Below are positions 1-5,835 of a stretch of 8,205 nt of DNA, piece by piece. The stretch is from an uncultured Lachnospiraceae bacterium (GTDB lineage: Bacteria > Bacillota > Clostridia > Lachnospirales > Lachnospiraceae). The stretch lies in NCBI GenBank assembly GCA_900553305.1, contig USDI01000088.1:1-8205 (forward strand), read 5' to 3'. Position 1 is the stretch's first letter; each line of letters begins with the position of its first letter. Under the pieces are notes generated by a model that was given only the letters and a program-made list of their open reading frames with translations, did no database searches and was not told the DNA's origin. A program made the position numbers and the translations under genes.

Positions 1-1
1 G

Positions 2-793
2 ATGCCGCGACTGGAAGTAGAAGGTGCAGCATATGCAACCATCATTGCAAAGACAGTGGAAATGCTGCTTTTGATAGGTTATGCAATTAAGGACCGCCCG
101 GAATTTATCAGTTTTTCCGTCTTTAAGAGAATTGACTGGGCGTTGTTTGGAAGAATTTTAAAGAAAGGGTCGCTTCTGATCATTTCCCAGATGATGTTGG
201 TTTTGTCAGAAAGCTTTACGGCAGCGATTTATAACGGAAGAGGAAATGCAGCAGTCGTATCCGGTATGGCAGCAAGCTTTTCCATTGCAAACCTGTTCTT
301 TATTTCCTTTGATGGAATTACGACTGCAACAGGAGTCCTTATCGGCAAGACACTTGGAAAGAATGAACTTAATTATGCCCGGAAGGAAAGGACATGGATG
401 TTATCGGCCGCGGTGGTATTTGGTTGTGCAATGGGGCTTGTCGGAATGGTGACGGTTGTGCTTGTACCGGTTGTTTTCGGAAACTTAAGTATGGATGCAC
501 AGAATATCTGCCGGGCAATGCTTCTGATGATGGCTCTTTTCATGCCGTTGTGGACTTATGTGAATACACAGCTTGCAGTATGTCGTGCCGGAGGAGATAC
601 GAAAGTCGGTTTTCTCGTAGACGGAGGAACGACGGCTGTCATGATTCCAATGCTTCTCATTCTGGCATTCTTTACCAATGTCAGTCCGGTTATGATGTAC
701 TTTGCCGTAAAAGCACTGGATGTCGGCAAAATTATCGTTGCAAACCATGAGTTAAAAAAGGAACGCTGGGTTGTGAATTTGTCAAACGGATAA
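2..793 (+). CDS. MATE-family multidrug/cation efflux transporter, C-terminal part (5' truncated)
   Basis: An inner-membrane antiporter of the MATE family, which normally exports cationic drugs or metabolites in exchange for Na+ or H+. The visible 263 residues hold about six to seven hydrophobic segments, roughly at residues 8-29, 55-77, 84-114, 131-159, 171-190 and 202-246. Family-like motifs are visible: GVLIGKTLGKNELNYARKE near 111-129 (the glycine-rich 'IG..LG' stretch followed by A and basic residues) and CRAGGDTK at 194-201. MATE proteins are usually about 450 residues, so roughly the N-terminal 40% lies left of the window. The ATG at position 2 is therefore almost certainly an internal methionine, not the start. 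The C-terminus looks complete, ending in the basic WVVNLSNG tail. The substrate cannot be told from sequence. No terminator is visible before the next promoter. Confidence 0.88.
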   Translation: MPRLEVEGAAYATIIAKTVEMLLLIGYAIKDRPEFISFSVFKRIDWALFGRILKKGSLLIISQMMLVLSESFTAAIYNGRGNAAVVSGMAASFSIANLFFISFDGITTATGVLIGKTLGKNELNYARKERTWMLSAAVVFGCAMGLVGMVTVVLVPVVFGNLSMDAQNICRAMLLMMALFMPLWTYVNTQLAVCRAGGDTKVGFLVDGGTTAVMIPMLLILAFFTNVSPVMMYFAVKALDVGKIIVANHELKKERWVVNLSNG

Positions 794-830
794 AATGCCA
801 CAGAAATTAACATGAAGATGGATATGATGT

Positions 831-872
831 TAGCAATAGTTGATAGCGCTTTTGCATATAATTTGCTATAAT
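831..872 (+). promoter_or_regulatory. Predicted promoter of the acyltransferase gene, two tandem TATAAT boxes
   Basis: Two perfect -10 hexamers lie 10 bp apart, TATAAT at 857-862 and 867-872. The second is an extended -10 (TGCTATAAT, 864-872). No good -35 sits at 16-18 bp. TTGATA at 840-845 is 21 bp from the second box, so the extended -10 is the likelier driver. Transcription would start near 879, which gives a short leader. Confidence 0.6.
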
Positions 873-891
873 TGTTAAAAAACATAGCAAA
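862..891. promoter_or_regulatory. Inverted repeat over the promoter and ribosome binding site (candidate operator)
   Basis: TTTGCTAT (862-869) and ATAGCAAA (884-891) are perfect 8-bp inverted arms with a 14-bp gap. The left arm overlaps the -10 boxes and the right arm runs into the ribosome binding site (AAAGGTGAG, 889-897). The left arm lies largely upstream of the predicted transcription start, so a DNA-level repressor site is more plausible than an RNA hairpin. A third TAGCAA copy sits at 831-836. The regulator is unknown. Confidence 0.4.
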
Positions 892-900
892 GGTGAGAAA

Positions 901-2025
901 ATGATGAGAAAATATTACATAGATCATATCCGGTCATTTACGATTTTATTAGTGGTGATTTATCATGTAATCTATATATTTAATTCAGTTATAAGGGATG
1001 GGGTAATCGGACCGGTAACGGATTTTCATGGACAGGATGTGGTGCAGTATTTACTTTATCCCTGGTTTATGATGATTCTGTTTCTGATAAGCGGAATATG
1101 TTCCAAGTATTATCTGGATCGTCATACGGACAAAGAATACCGGCGTGCAAGAACGAGAAAGCTTCTGATTCCGTCAACACTGGGGCTTCTGGTCATAGGC
1201 TGGATGCAGGGATATTTCAATATGGCAATCAGCCATGCCTTTGAGCAGATGGATCTGTCGGCAATACCGAAAGTAGTTTTGTATCTGATTATGTGTGTGT
1301 CGGGAATCGGAGTGCTGTGGACGATACAGGTCATGTGGATTCTGTCTATGGTGCTGCTTCTGATCCGTAAGCTGGAAAAGGGACGGCTTTCGGGGTGGAT
1401 GGAACATTGGTTGGATCAATGTAATAATGAAATGTTATTGCTGATTCTTGTTCTGTTGGTTATTCCGGCATGGGGATGTGCACAGATTCTGAATACACCG
1501 GTCATTGCAGTGTATCGGTTTGGAATCTATGGATTTGCTTTTCTACTGGGGTATTATGTGTTTTCATGGGAAAAGGTTACGGATTGCCTTGCACGGTTTT
1601 GTATTCCGCTTATAATCGTGGCCGCAGCCTTGGGAATTGCTTATACCTGGCATGACTGGGGACAGAATTATGCGGTAGCTCCCTCTGTGGACAGTCCGCT
1701 TGCAATCAGCTATGGCTATATCATGTGCCTTGCCATTCCTGGGGGCATGAAGCGGTGGTGCAACAGGGAATCCGAGGCGGGAGACCGGTTGGCATCCAAA
1801 AGCTTTGGGTTGTATATTTTTCACTATCTGCCGTTGTCTGCCTGTGCTTATTTCCTGTATAAGTACACGGAATTACCGGGAGTGGTTCTTTATCTTCTGA
1901 CAGCCATTGCGGCCTTCGGAGGGGCACTTTTGTTGTATGAAATCTTTTCAAGAATTCCGGTGTTGCGTTTTTTTGTTCTTGGAATTAAAAAAGAGAAGAA
2001 AGCTTTAACGATGAAATCCTATTGA
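901..2025 (+). CDS. Membrane acyltransferase, acyltransferase family 3 (OafA/OpgC-like)
   Basis: A polytopic membrane protein of 374 residues that probably transfers an acyl (often O-acetyl) group to a cell-surface glycan or other envelope molecule. The N-terminal signature YYIDHIRSFTILLVVIYHV (5-23) matches the family pattern, with an Asp, an Arg and a His in and after the first helix (D8, R11, H22). A second conserved region follows: the helix FMMILFLISGICSKYYL (56-72), then the basic RRARTRKLLIP (81-91). The late SFGLYIFHYLP (301-311), with H308, is also typical. About ten hydrophobic segments are visible. The length fits single-domain members; there is no SGNH extension. The start is ATG at 901 (an ATGATG pair) with AAAGGTGAG just upstream. 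It has its own promoter, so linkage to the MATE gene is loose. The acceptor substrate is unknown. OpgC-like or secondary-metabolite acyltransferases are alternatives within the family. Confidence 0.85.
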   Translation: MMRKYYIDHIRSFTILLVVIYHVIYIFNSVIRDGVIGPVTDFHGQDVVQYLLYPWFMMILFLISGICSKYYLDRHTDKEYRRARTRKLLIPSTLGLLVIGWMQGYFNMAISHAFEQMDLSAIPKVVLYLIMCVSGIGVLWTIQVMWILSMVLLLIRKLEKGRLSGWMEHWLDQCNNEMLLLILVLLVIPAWGCAQILNTPVIAVYRFGIYGFAFLLGYYVFSWEKVTDCLARFCIPLIIVAAALGIAYTWHDWGQNYAVAPSVDSPLAISYGYIMCLAIPGGMKRWCNRESEAGDRLASKSFGLYIFHYLPLSACAYFLYKYTELPGVVLYLLTAIAAFGGALLLYEIFSRIPVLRFFVLGIKKEKKALTMKSY

Positions 2026-2255
2026 ATTCCGTTCAGATAACATTCCTTCCGAAAAAGATGGTGCTGGTCCACATGCTGACCTGGCAGATTCTGTTTGTGC
2101 TGGTTCCGGATATCCGTCAGATGTGCGGAGCCCGGATTTCCACTTTAGACTTTGTATTCAGTCAGGGATCCGGGAACGCCGCATTCTGTATCTGGATGCT
2201 GATTCTTTATTTTTCAAGTAAGACCTTCTGGGCCGCTAAAACTAAGAACATATAA
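2022..2255 (+). CDS. Small hydrophobic ORF, doubtful (possible small membrane protein or gene remnant)
   Basis: A 77-codon reading frame beginning with TTG that overlaps the acyltransferase stop (TTGA). An internal ATG at 2058 would give a 65-residue form. No convincing Shine-Dalgarno site precedes either start. Two hydrophobic stretches are visible, about residues 13-31 (MVLVHMLTWQILFVLVPDI) and 53-71 (AAFCIWMLILYFSSKTFWA). Codon choice (CTG, CCG GAT ATC CGT) resembles the neighbouring genes, which argues weakly for real or formerly real coding. Its 3' end overlaps the convergent hydrolase gene by 49 bp. I recognise no family. It could be a translationally coupled small membrane protein, the tail of a decayed gene, or chance. 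It also fills the only gap between the acyltransferase and the hydrolase, where no terminator is visible. Confidence 0.3.
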   Translation: MNSVQITFLPKKMVLVHMLTWQILFVLVPDIRQMCGARISTLDFVFSQGSGNAAFCIWMLILYFSSKTFWAAKTKNI

Positions 2256-4735
2256 TTGGAGGATCCGCCACCGAGTACATATTCTCCCTGCTGCCACAGG
2301 TACGGGAATTCCAGCAGTTCCGGGAAGTCGGGGCGGATCAGTGCCGTACCGGAGATTACGCCGCCCGGAATATAGGAGTAATCGGCACGGTTCATACCGT
2401 AGGCAACGGTAGCGGAGCGTGCCCCAACTCCGGATGCAAAGGAAGCGGTATTTGCTCCGGGATGGCATCCCAATACGAAATTCAATGCACGGAGAATCAG
2501 ATCCGGTTCGAAGATATCCGGAAAGGCTTCATGCAGGAAATAATATTCGAATCCCATCCGCTGAATTCCCCAGCCTGCACCCCAGATTAATGGGCGGTAC
2601 GGGATTCCGTAAGGGGTTTCTTTACTCTCTTCATCAATAGAAGCTTTCAGTCCGAGCATGGCCTCACGGATTCTTTCCGTGAAATCCTGATCTTTTAACT
2701 GGTGAACCACACGGCAGATGATCCAGCCGAGCGTCTTAATATTTTCCACAATAAAATCACACTGGCGAAGCAGATAGTCCTTATAGCAGTCGTCTCCTGT
2801 CGTTAAGAAAAGTTCAACGGCTGCATGGACTCTGGCATGATCCGTCTTGTCACTTCCGTCGGTTACCGCATGGAAGGAGGCAAAGTTTTCGTTTACCAGA
2901 TGATCTCCAACGGTACTTTCATAAAGCTCAATCGCATCCTGCAAAGCTTCACTGCTTAATTCATCGTTAAAGCCTTTTAAAGCACGGGACGCACCGGCAA
3001 GCTGGGCCGCTGTCATAAGCTGTCTTGGAGAGTTGTCTTCGGTAAATACCCACCGGTCATCTTCATCACCCGCAATATTTCCGGTCATGGCAGCAGGATC
3101 ACCAAGAAGGACATACTGGCGCAGATCGTTACAGATGATACCGCGATACAGGCGTCCCAGAGCGCGGTAGCCGGAAACGACACTCAGTACACCATGTTCG
3201 ATCTGTTGTAAAATATCATTTTTACCATCCGGCTGGTGGATTTCTGTAATCTTATGCTCCTGATCGATGGTGGTTACATCGTAATCCACATGGAATGCTT
3301 CAAAGGCAAGCGCCAGATTGTAGGATTCTCCGGCTTGTGATTCCACGCGAAGGTCAAAGTCTCCGGCATCGTGCCAGCCGCCTGCATTGAGTCCGGGCAC
3401 CCTGTCACCGGGCTGATATTTTGTCAGGGTAGAAGGCCCCTGCACATAGCCGTCGAAATGGTTATAATTCACCGGTGCCATACGCGCATCGTCGTTGTGG
3501 CACAGATCATGCCATACCCGGTATTTTTCGCTCACACGCATATGACACATCTGGATCGGAAGGAAATATTCCAGTACCGGCTGCCACACTCCACGATCAT
3601 AAATATCCCCGGCAATGCGGAAGATTGCAGAAGTGCTGCTGCCGTAAACAACCTCGTATAAGCCCTCATCCTGAATGTCGGAAAAGTCATATTTCAAATA
3701 ATGATAGCGTAAAAAGTCACCCCATTCTTTCGGAGTACCGCGCTGAATCTCCACAGGTCCGTTTTCCGTGATCTGATAAAGCACGGCATCCTCACGGCTG
3801 TTTTCCCGTTGATCCAGTTCAATCACGGCTGCCTTCGAAGCAGCCGGATGATAGCCCACCTGGGAAACCTGTACCACAGGAGAATACATCCAGTTGTCTA
3901 CAACGTGAGGTGTGATAATCCAGTGAATCGCATCCCTGGTTTTGCCGGCAGGAACCTCACTGCTCAATATAAACCACCCGTTGTTATGGTTCATGCGGCC
4001 GTCATACAGCTTCAAATCCGCACCGATACTTTCAACGGTAAAGCGCCGGTAAGGATCATCCGGACGGGAGGTGAACCGTCTGCCGACCGCATAAGGCTCT
4101 GCAATCAGGGTATCTGCGGTTGCCGGATTATAAGAGGTCCGGTTATGTACCAGTTTGTCAAGCGGCATGCGCATGGTGGTATCCGGTTCTTTGTAAGGGT
4201 GTAAATGGTTGCCGGGAGTCTGAAGGGTCGGACCGTTTGGCTGCGGTGGAAAAATTCCCTGCTTCTTATCCATGATCCAGGGCTTTCCGAACAGAATATG
4301 CGGAACCAGTTCCAGGTTGAAGCATAGTTTCCCTAAGAATTCCTCCGGAACCGGGCGGTCCAGATCTACGGATACAATGACATGATCGTCCTCACCATGA
4401 ACCTTTACCTCATAGGTGAATTTGAAATCGGGATAAATCAGAGGATTGAAACCGGTAAGATGCTGGTCTTCATCGGGATAGCATAATTTGGTCGTGATCG
4501 TATTGTTCCTTTCATCGAGTGTCCGGTCGAGCTGCTTCGGAACCGCCTGCCACTGTCCGGGAGTCGGTTCGAAACGGAGATCGCCGTTCGTCGCAATGCG
4601 GCTTCCATGCATAATCATGCTGACACCGGACTGATGTCCGGCCGGATAGATATCCATAAAGGCCATGATATCTACGCCGTTATTCTTAAAGTAGCCGGTT
4701 CGGCTGTCTAATTGAAAGCTGTGATGCTGTTCCAT
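2207..4735 (-). CDS. Family 9 glycoside hydrolase, cytoplasmic, with long N-terminal extension
   Basis: An 842-residue inverting beta-glycosidase of the GH9 (cellulase/cellobiase/exo-glucosaminidase) family. Residues 1-285 form a region I cannot assign. Residues 286-376 are an Ig-like CelD_N domain, opening with VVQVSQVGYHP (287-297). The (alpha/alpha)6 catalytic domain follows. The GH9 base motif is intact as GGWHDAGDFD (452-461, D456 and D459). The C-terminal stretch has LGCHPGANTASFASGVG (755-771), PGGVISG (790-796) and WQQGEYVLGGGSSNYMF (814-830), where E818 aligns with the usual catalytic acid of the NE.aiDYNA motif. There is no signal peptide, dockerin or carbohydrate-binding module, so it should act in the cytoplasm on imported oligosaccharides, probably exo-acting. 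That substrate guess rests on known intracellular GH9 enzymes. The usual HHR motif is not evident; AYGMNRADY (778-786) stands there. The start is ATG at 4735-4733 with GGGAAAGG upstream. No sugar transporter is adjacent. Confidence 0.88.
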   Translation of the reverse strand: MEQHHSFQLDSRTGYFKNNGVDIMAFMDIYPAGHQSGVSMIMHGSRIATNGDLRFEPTPGQWQAVPKQLDRTLDERNNTITTKLCYPDEDQHLTGFNPLIYPDFKFTYEVKVHGEDDHVIVSVDLDRPVPEEFLGKLCFNLELVPHILFGKPWIMDKKQGIFPPQPNGPTLQTPGNHLHPYKEPDTTMRMPLDKLVHNRTSYNPATADTLIAEPYAVGRRFTSRPDDPYRRFTVESIGADLKLYDGRMNHNNGWFILSSEVPAGKTRDAIHWIITPHVVDNWMYSPVVQVSQVGYHPAASKAAVIELDQRENSREDAVLYQITENGPVEIQRGTPKEWGDFLRYHYLKYDFSDIQDEGLYEVVYGSSTSAIFRIAGDIYDRGVWQPVLEYFLPIQMCHMRVSEKYRVWHDLCHNDDARMAPVNYNHFDGYVQGPSTLTKYQPGDRVPGLNAGGWHDAGDFDLRVESQAGESYNLALAFEAFHVDYDVTTIDQEHKITEIHQPDGKNDILQQIEHGVLSVVSGYRALGRLYRGIICNDLRQYVLLGDPAAMTGNIAGDEDDRWVFTEDNSPRQLMTAAQLAGASRALKGFNDELSSEALQDAIELYESTVGDHLVNENFASFHAVTDGSDKTDHARVHAAVELFLTTGDDCYKDYLLRQCDFIVENIKTLGWIICRVVHQLKDQDFTERIREAMLGLKASIDEESKETPYGIPYRPLIWGAGWGIQRMGFEYYFLHEAFPDIFEPDLILRALNFVLGCHPGANTASFASGVGARSATVAYGMNRADYSYIPGGVISGTALIRPDFPELLEFPYLWQQGEYVLGGGSSNYMFLVLAAQKVLLEK

Positions 4736-4911
4736 AGTTGCGCCTTTCCCTACAGGTATGTTTTACTGATCTCACAAAATGTATTTTTAATAATCTGTAG
4801 TTTATGTCTATAGACCTACTATACAGGAATCATTCTTTTATTTATAGAAAGATTTCATTCTAATATTGGATAATTATCATTTACCCATTTAAAAGATAGG
4901 AAAATATAATC

Positions 4912-4940
4912 AGTATATAAGTACTATATAAGCTTGACAA
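4912..4940 (-). promoter_or_regulatory. Predicted promoter of the GH9 gene
   Basis: Read on the minus strand, TTGTCA (4940-4935) and TATACT (4917-4912) are 17 bp apart, each one base from consensus. The start would fall near 4905, giving a leader of about 170 nt before the ATG. That leader contains the perfect palindromes GATAATTATC (4869-4878) and GTCTATAGAC (4806-4815) and two TCATTCT copies (plus strand, 4830-4836 and 4855-4861). I do not recognise a known riboswitch in it. Confidence 0.55.
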
Positions 4941-4961
4941 ATCAAAAATATCTGATATCCT
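4934..4961 (+). promoter_or_regulatory. Predicted promoter of the rubrerythrin gene
   Basis: A perfect -35 TTGACA (4934-4939) is followed after 16 bp by TATCCT (4956-4961), preceded by TG at 4953-4954, which makes an extended -10. The start would be near 4968. The -35 overlaps the opposite-strand -35 of the GH9 promoter. Just upstream is TATATA-AGTAC-TATATA (4914-4930). An imperfect dyad, TAGGAATCGTTACTA (4967-4981), sits at the predicted start and could bind a regulator. Confidence 0.6.
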
Positions 4962-5005
4962 AATAATAGGAATCGTTACTAATTTTTAACAAGAAAAGAC
5001 AGATG

Positions 5006-5012
5006 AAGGAGA
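5006..5012 (+). promoter_or_regulatory. Ribosome binding site that fixes the rubrerythrin start
   Basis: AAGGAGA lies 8 nt before the ATG at 5021. An in-frame ATG at 5003 would place this site inside the coding region and would add MKEIKI before the family's normal N-terminus, so 5021 is the preferred start. Confidence 0.8.
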
Positions 5013-5020
5013 TTAAGATT

Positions 5021-5560
5021 ATGGCAAATAAGTATGCGGGAACACAGACCGAAAAAAATCTGCTGGAGGCATTTGCAGGGGAATCCCAGGCAAGAAACAA
5101 ATATACCTACTTTGCTTCGAAAGCAAAGAAAGACGGATTTGAACAGATTTCCTCTTTGTTTTTGAAAACTGCCGATAATGAAAAGGAACACGCCAAAATG
5201 TGGTTCAAGGAGCTGAACGGCATCGGAAGCACGGCAGAGAATCTTGCGGCAGCAGCGGACGGTGAGAACTATGAATGGACGGATATGTATGAAGGATTTG
5301 CAAAGACAGCAGAGGAAGAAGGGTTTCCGGAGCTGGCTGCAAAGTTCCGGTTGGTCGGTGCCATTGAGAAGAAGCATGAGGAACGATATCGTGCTCTTCT
5401 TCATAATGTAGAGATGCAGGAAGTTTTTGCAAAGAGTGAAGTGAAGGTTTGGGAATGCCGCAATTGCGGACATATTGTGGTAGGTGAAAAAGCACCTGAG
5501 ATCTGTCCGGTGTGTGCACATCCACAGGCTTATTTCGAAGTTCATGCAGAAAATTATTAA
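5021..5560 (+). CDS. rbr: Rubrerythrin
   Basis: A cytoplasmic non-haem diiron peroxidase that reduces hydrogen peroxide to water with electrons delivered through its rubredoxin domain; typical of anaerobes. From the ATG at 5021 it has 179 residues, close to the usual family length. The N-terminal four-helix ferritin-like domain carries the iron ligands E21 (FAGESQA), E54-x2-H57 (NEKEH), glutamates in AEEEGF (97-102) and E116-x2-H119 (AIEKKHEERY). The C-terminal rubredoxin domain has both metal knuckles, C146-x2-C149 (WECRNCGH) and C162-x2-C165 (ICPVCAH), so it is full length and apparently active. It is monocistronic, with its own strong promoter and a strong terminator. It diverges from the GH9 gene. 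PerR- or other peroxide-linked control would fit the family, but I cannot identify a clean PerR box. Confidence 0.97.
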   Translation: MANKYAGTQTEKNLLEAFAGESQARNKYTYFASKAKKDGFEQISSLFLKTADNEKEHAKMWFKELNGIGSTAENLAAAADGENYEWTDMYEGFAKTAEEEGFPELAAKFRLVGAIEKKHEERYRALLHNVEMQEVFAKSEVKVWECRNCGHIVVGEKAPEICPVCAHPQAYFEVHAENY

Positions 5561-5569
5561 GTTAGCCGG

Positions 5570-5596
5570 AGCGCCTTTCTTTTGAAAGGCGCTTTT
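5570..5596 (+). terminator. Rho-independent terminator of the rubrerythrin gene
   Basis: A perfect 9-bp stem GCGCCTTTC (5571-5579) / GAAAGGCGC (5584-5592) with a TTTT loop is followed by TTTT (5593-5596). It lies 10 bp after the rubrerythrin stop codon. Confidence 0.9.
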
Positions 5597-5616
5597 GATG
5601 TTGCCATGCATATGAG

Positions 5617-5640
5617 AAAATGATCCAGTGGATCATTTTT
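5617..5640. terminator. Second perfect hairpin, possible bidirectional terminator
   Basis: AAAATGATCC (5617-5626) and GGATCATTTT (5630-5639) are perfect 10-bp arms with a 3-nt loop (AGT). The A-run on the left and T-run on the right give a terminator shape on either strand. The GC content of the stem is low. It may be a backup terminator or a protein-binding palindrome. Confidence 0.45.
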
Positions 5641-5685
5641 GAGTAAATGGAGGTTCAGAGACTTCCGGACAACGGTGATAAATGA

Positions 5686-5714
5686 TTGTAAAATCAGGAA
5701 AAATGACCTATACT
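5686..5714 (+). promoter_or_regulatory. Predicted promoter of the reductase operon
   Basis: TTGTAA (5686-5691) and TATACT (5709-5714) are separated by 17 bp. Transcription from about 5721 would give a leader of roughly 115 nt, which includes a cytosine-free, A/G-rich tract (5742-5808). No other good promoter is seen before the next gene. Confidence 0.6.
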
Positions 5715-5835
5715 TTAATCCAATACCGGTATGTTGAAAGCGGGTAAAAAGGGAATGAAAGAAGATAAAAGAAGAATAAGAAAAATAATATAAAAAGGGG
5801 AAATAAAACCGACAGGATGGGAGTGAAGTGACAGT

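Noticed and set aside
2..4. ATG at position 2 as the true start of the MATE gene
   Set aside because: The protein would lack about 40% of the family fold, and the sequence from this methionine continues mid-domain, so the gene starts outside the window.
2107..2116. Perfect palindrome CGGATATCCG between the acyltransferase and GH9 genes as a terminator
   Set aside because: It has no loop space or T-run on either strand, and a 10-bp palindrome of this kind is expected by chance now and then.
3371..4204. Several plus-strand ORFs inside the GH9 gene
   Set aside because: They are antisense shadows; the products are Arg/His/Pro-rich and resemble no family.
4736..5020. Riboswitch or PerR/Fur box in the GH9-rubrerythrin spacer
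   Set aside because: No known riboswitch core is recognisable. GATAATTATC resembles half of a Fur-type site, but the full repeat is missing and it lies far from the rubrerythrin promoter.
4979..5611. Long minus-strand ORF opposite rubrerythrin
   Set aside because: It is a shadow of the rubrerythrin gene; the plus strand encodes all family motifs.
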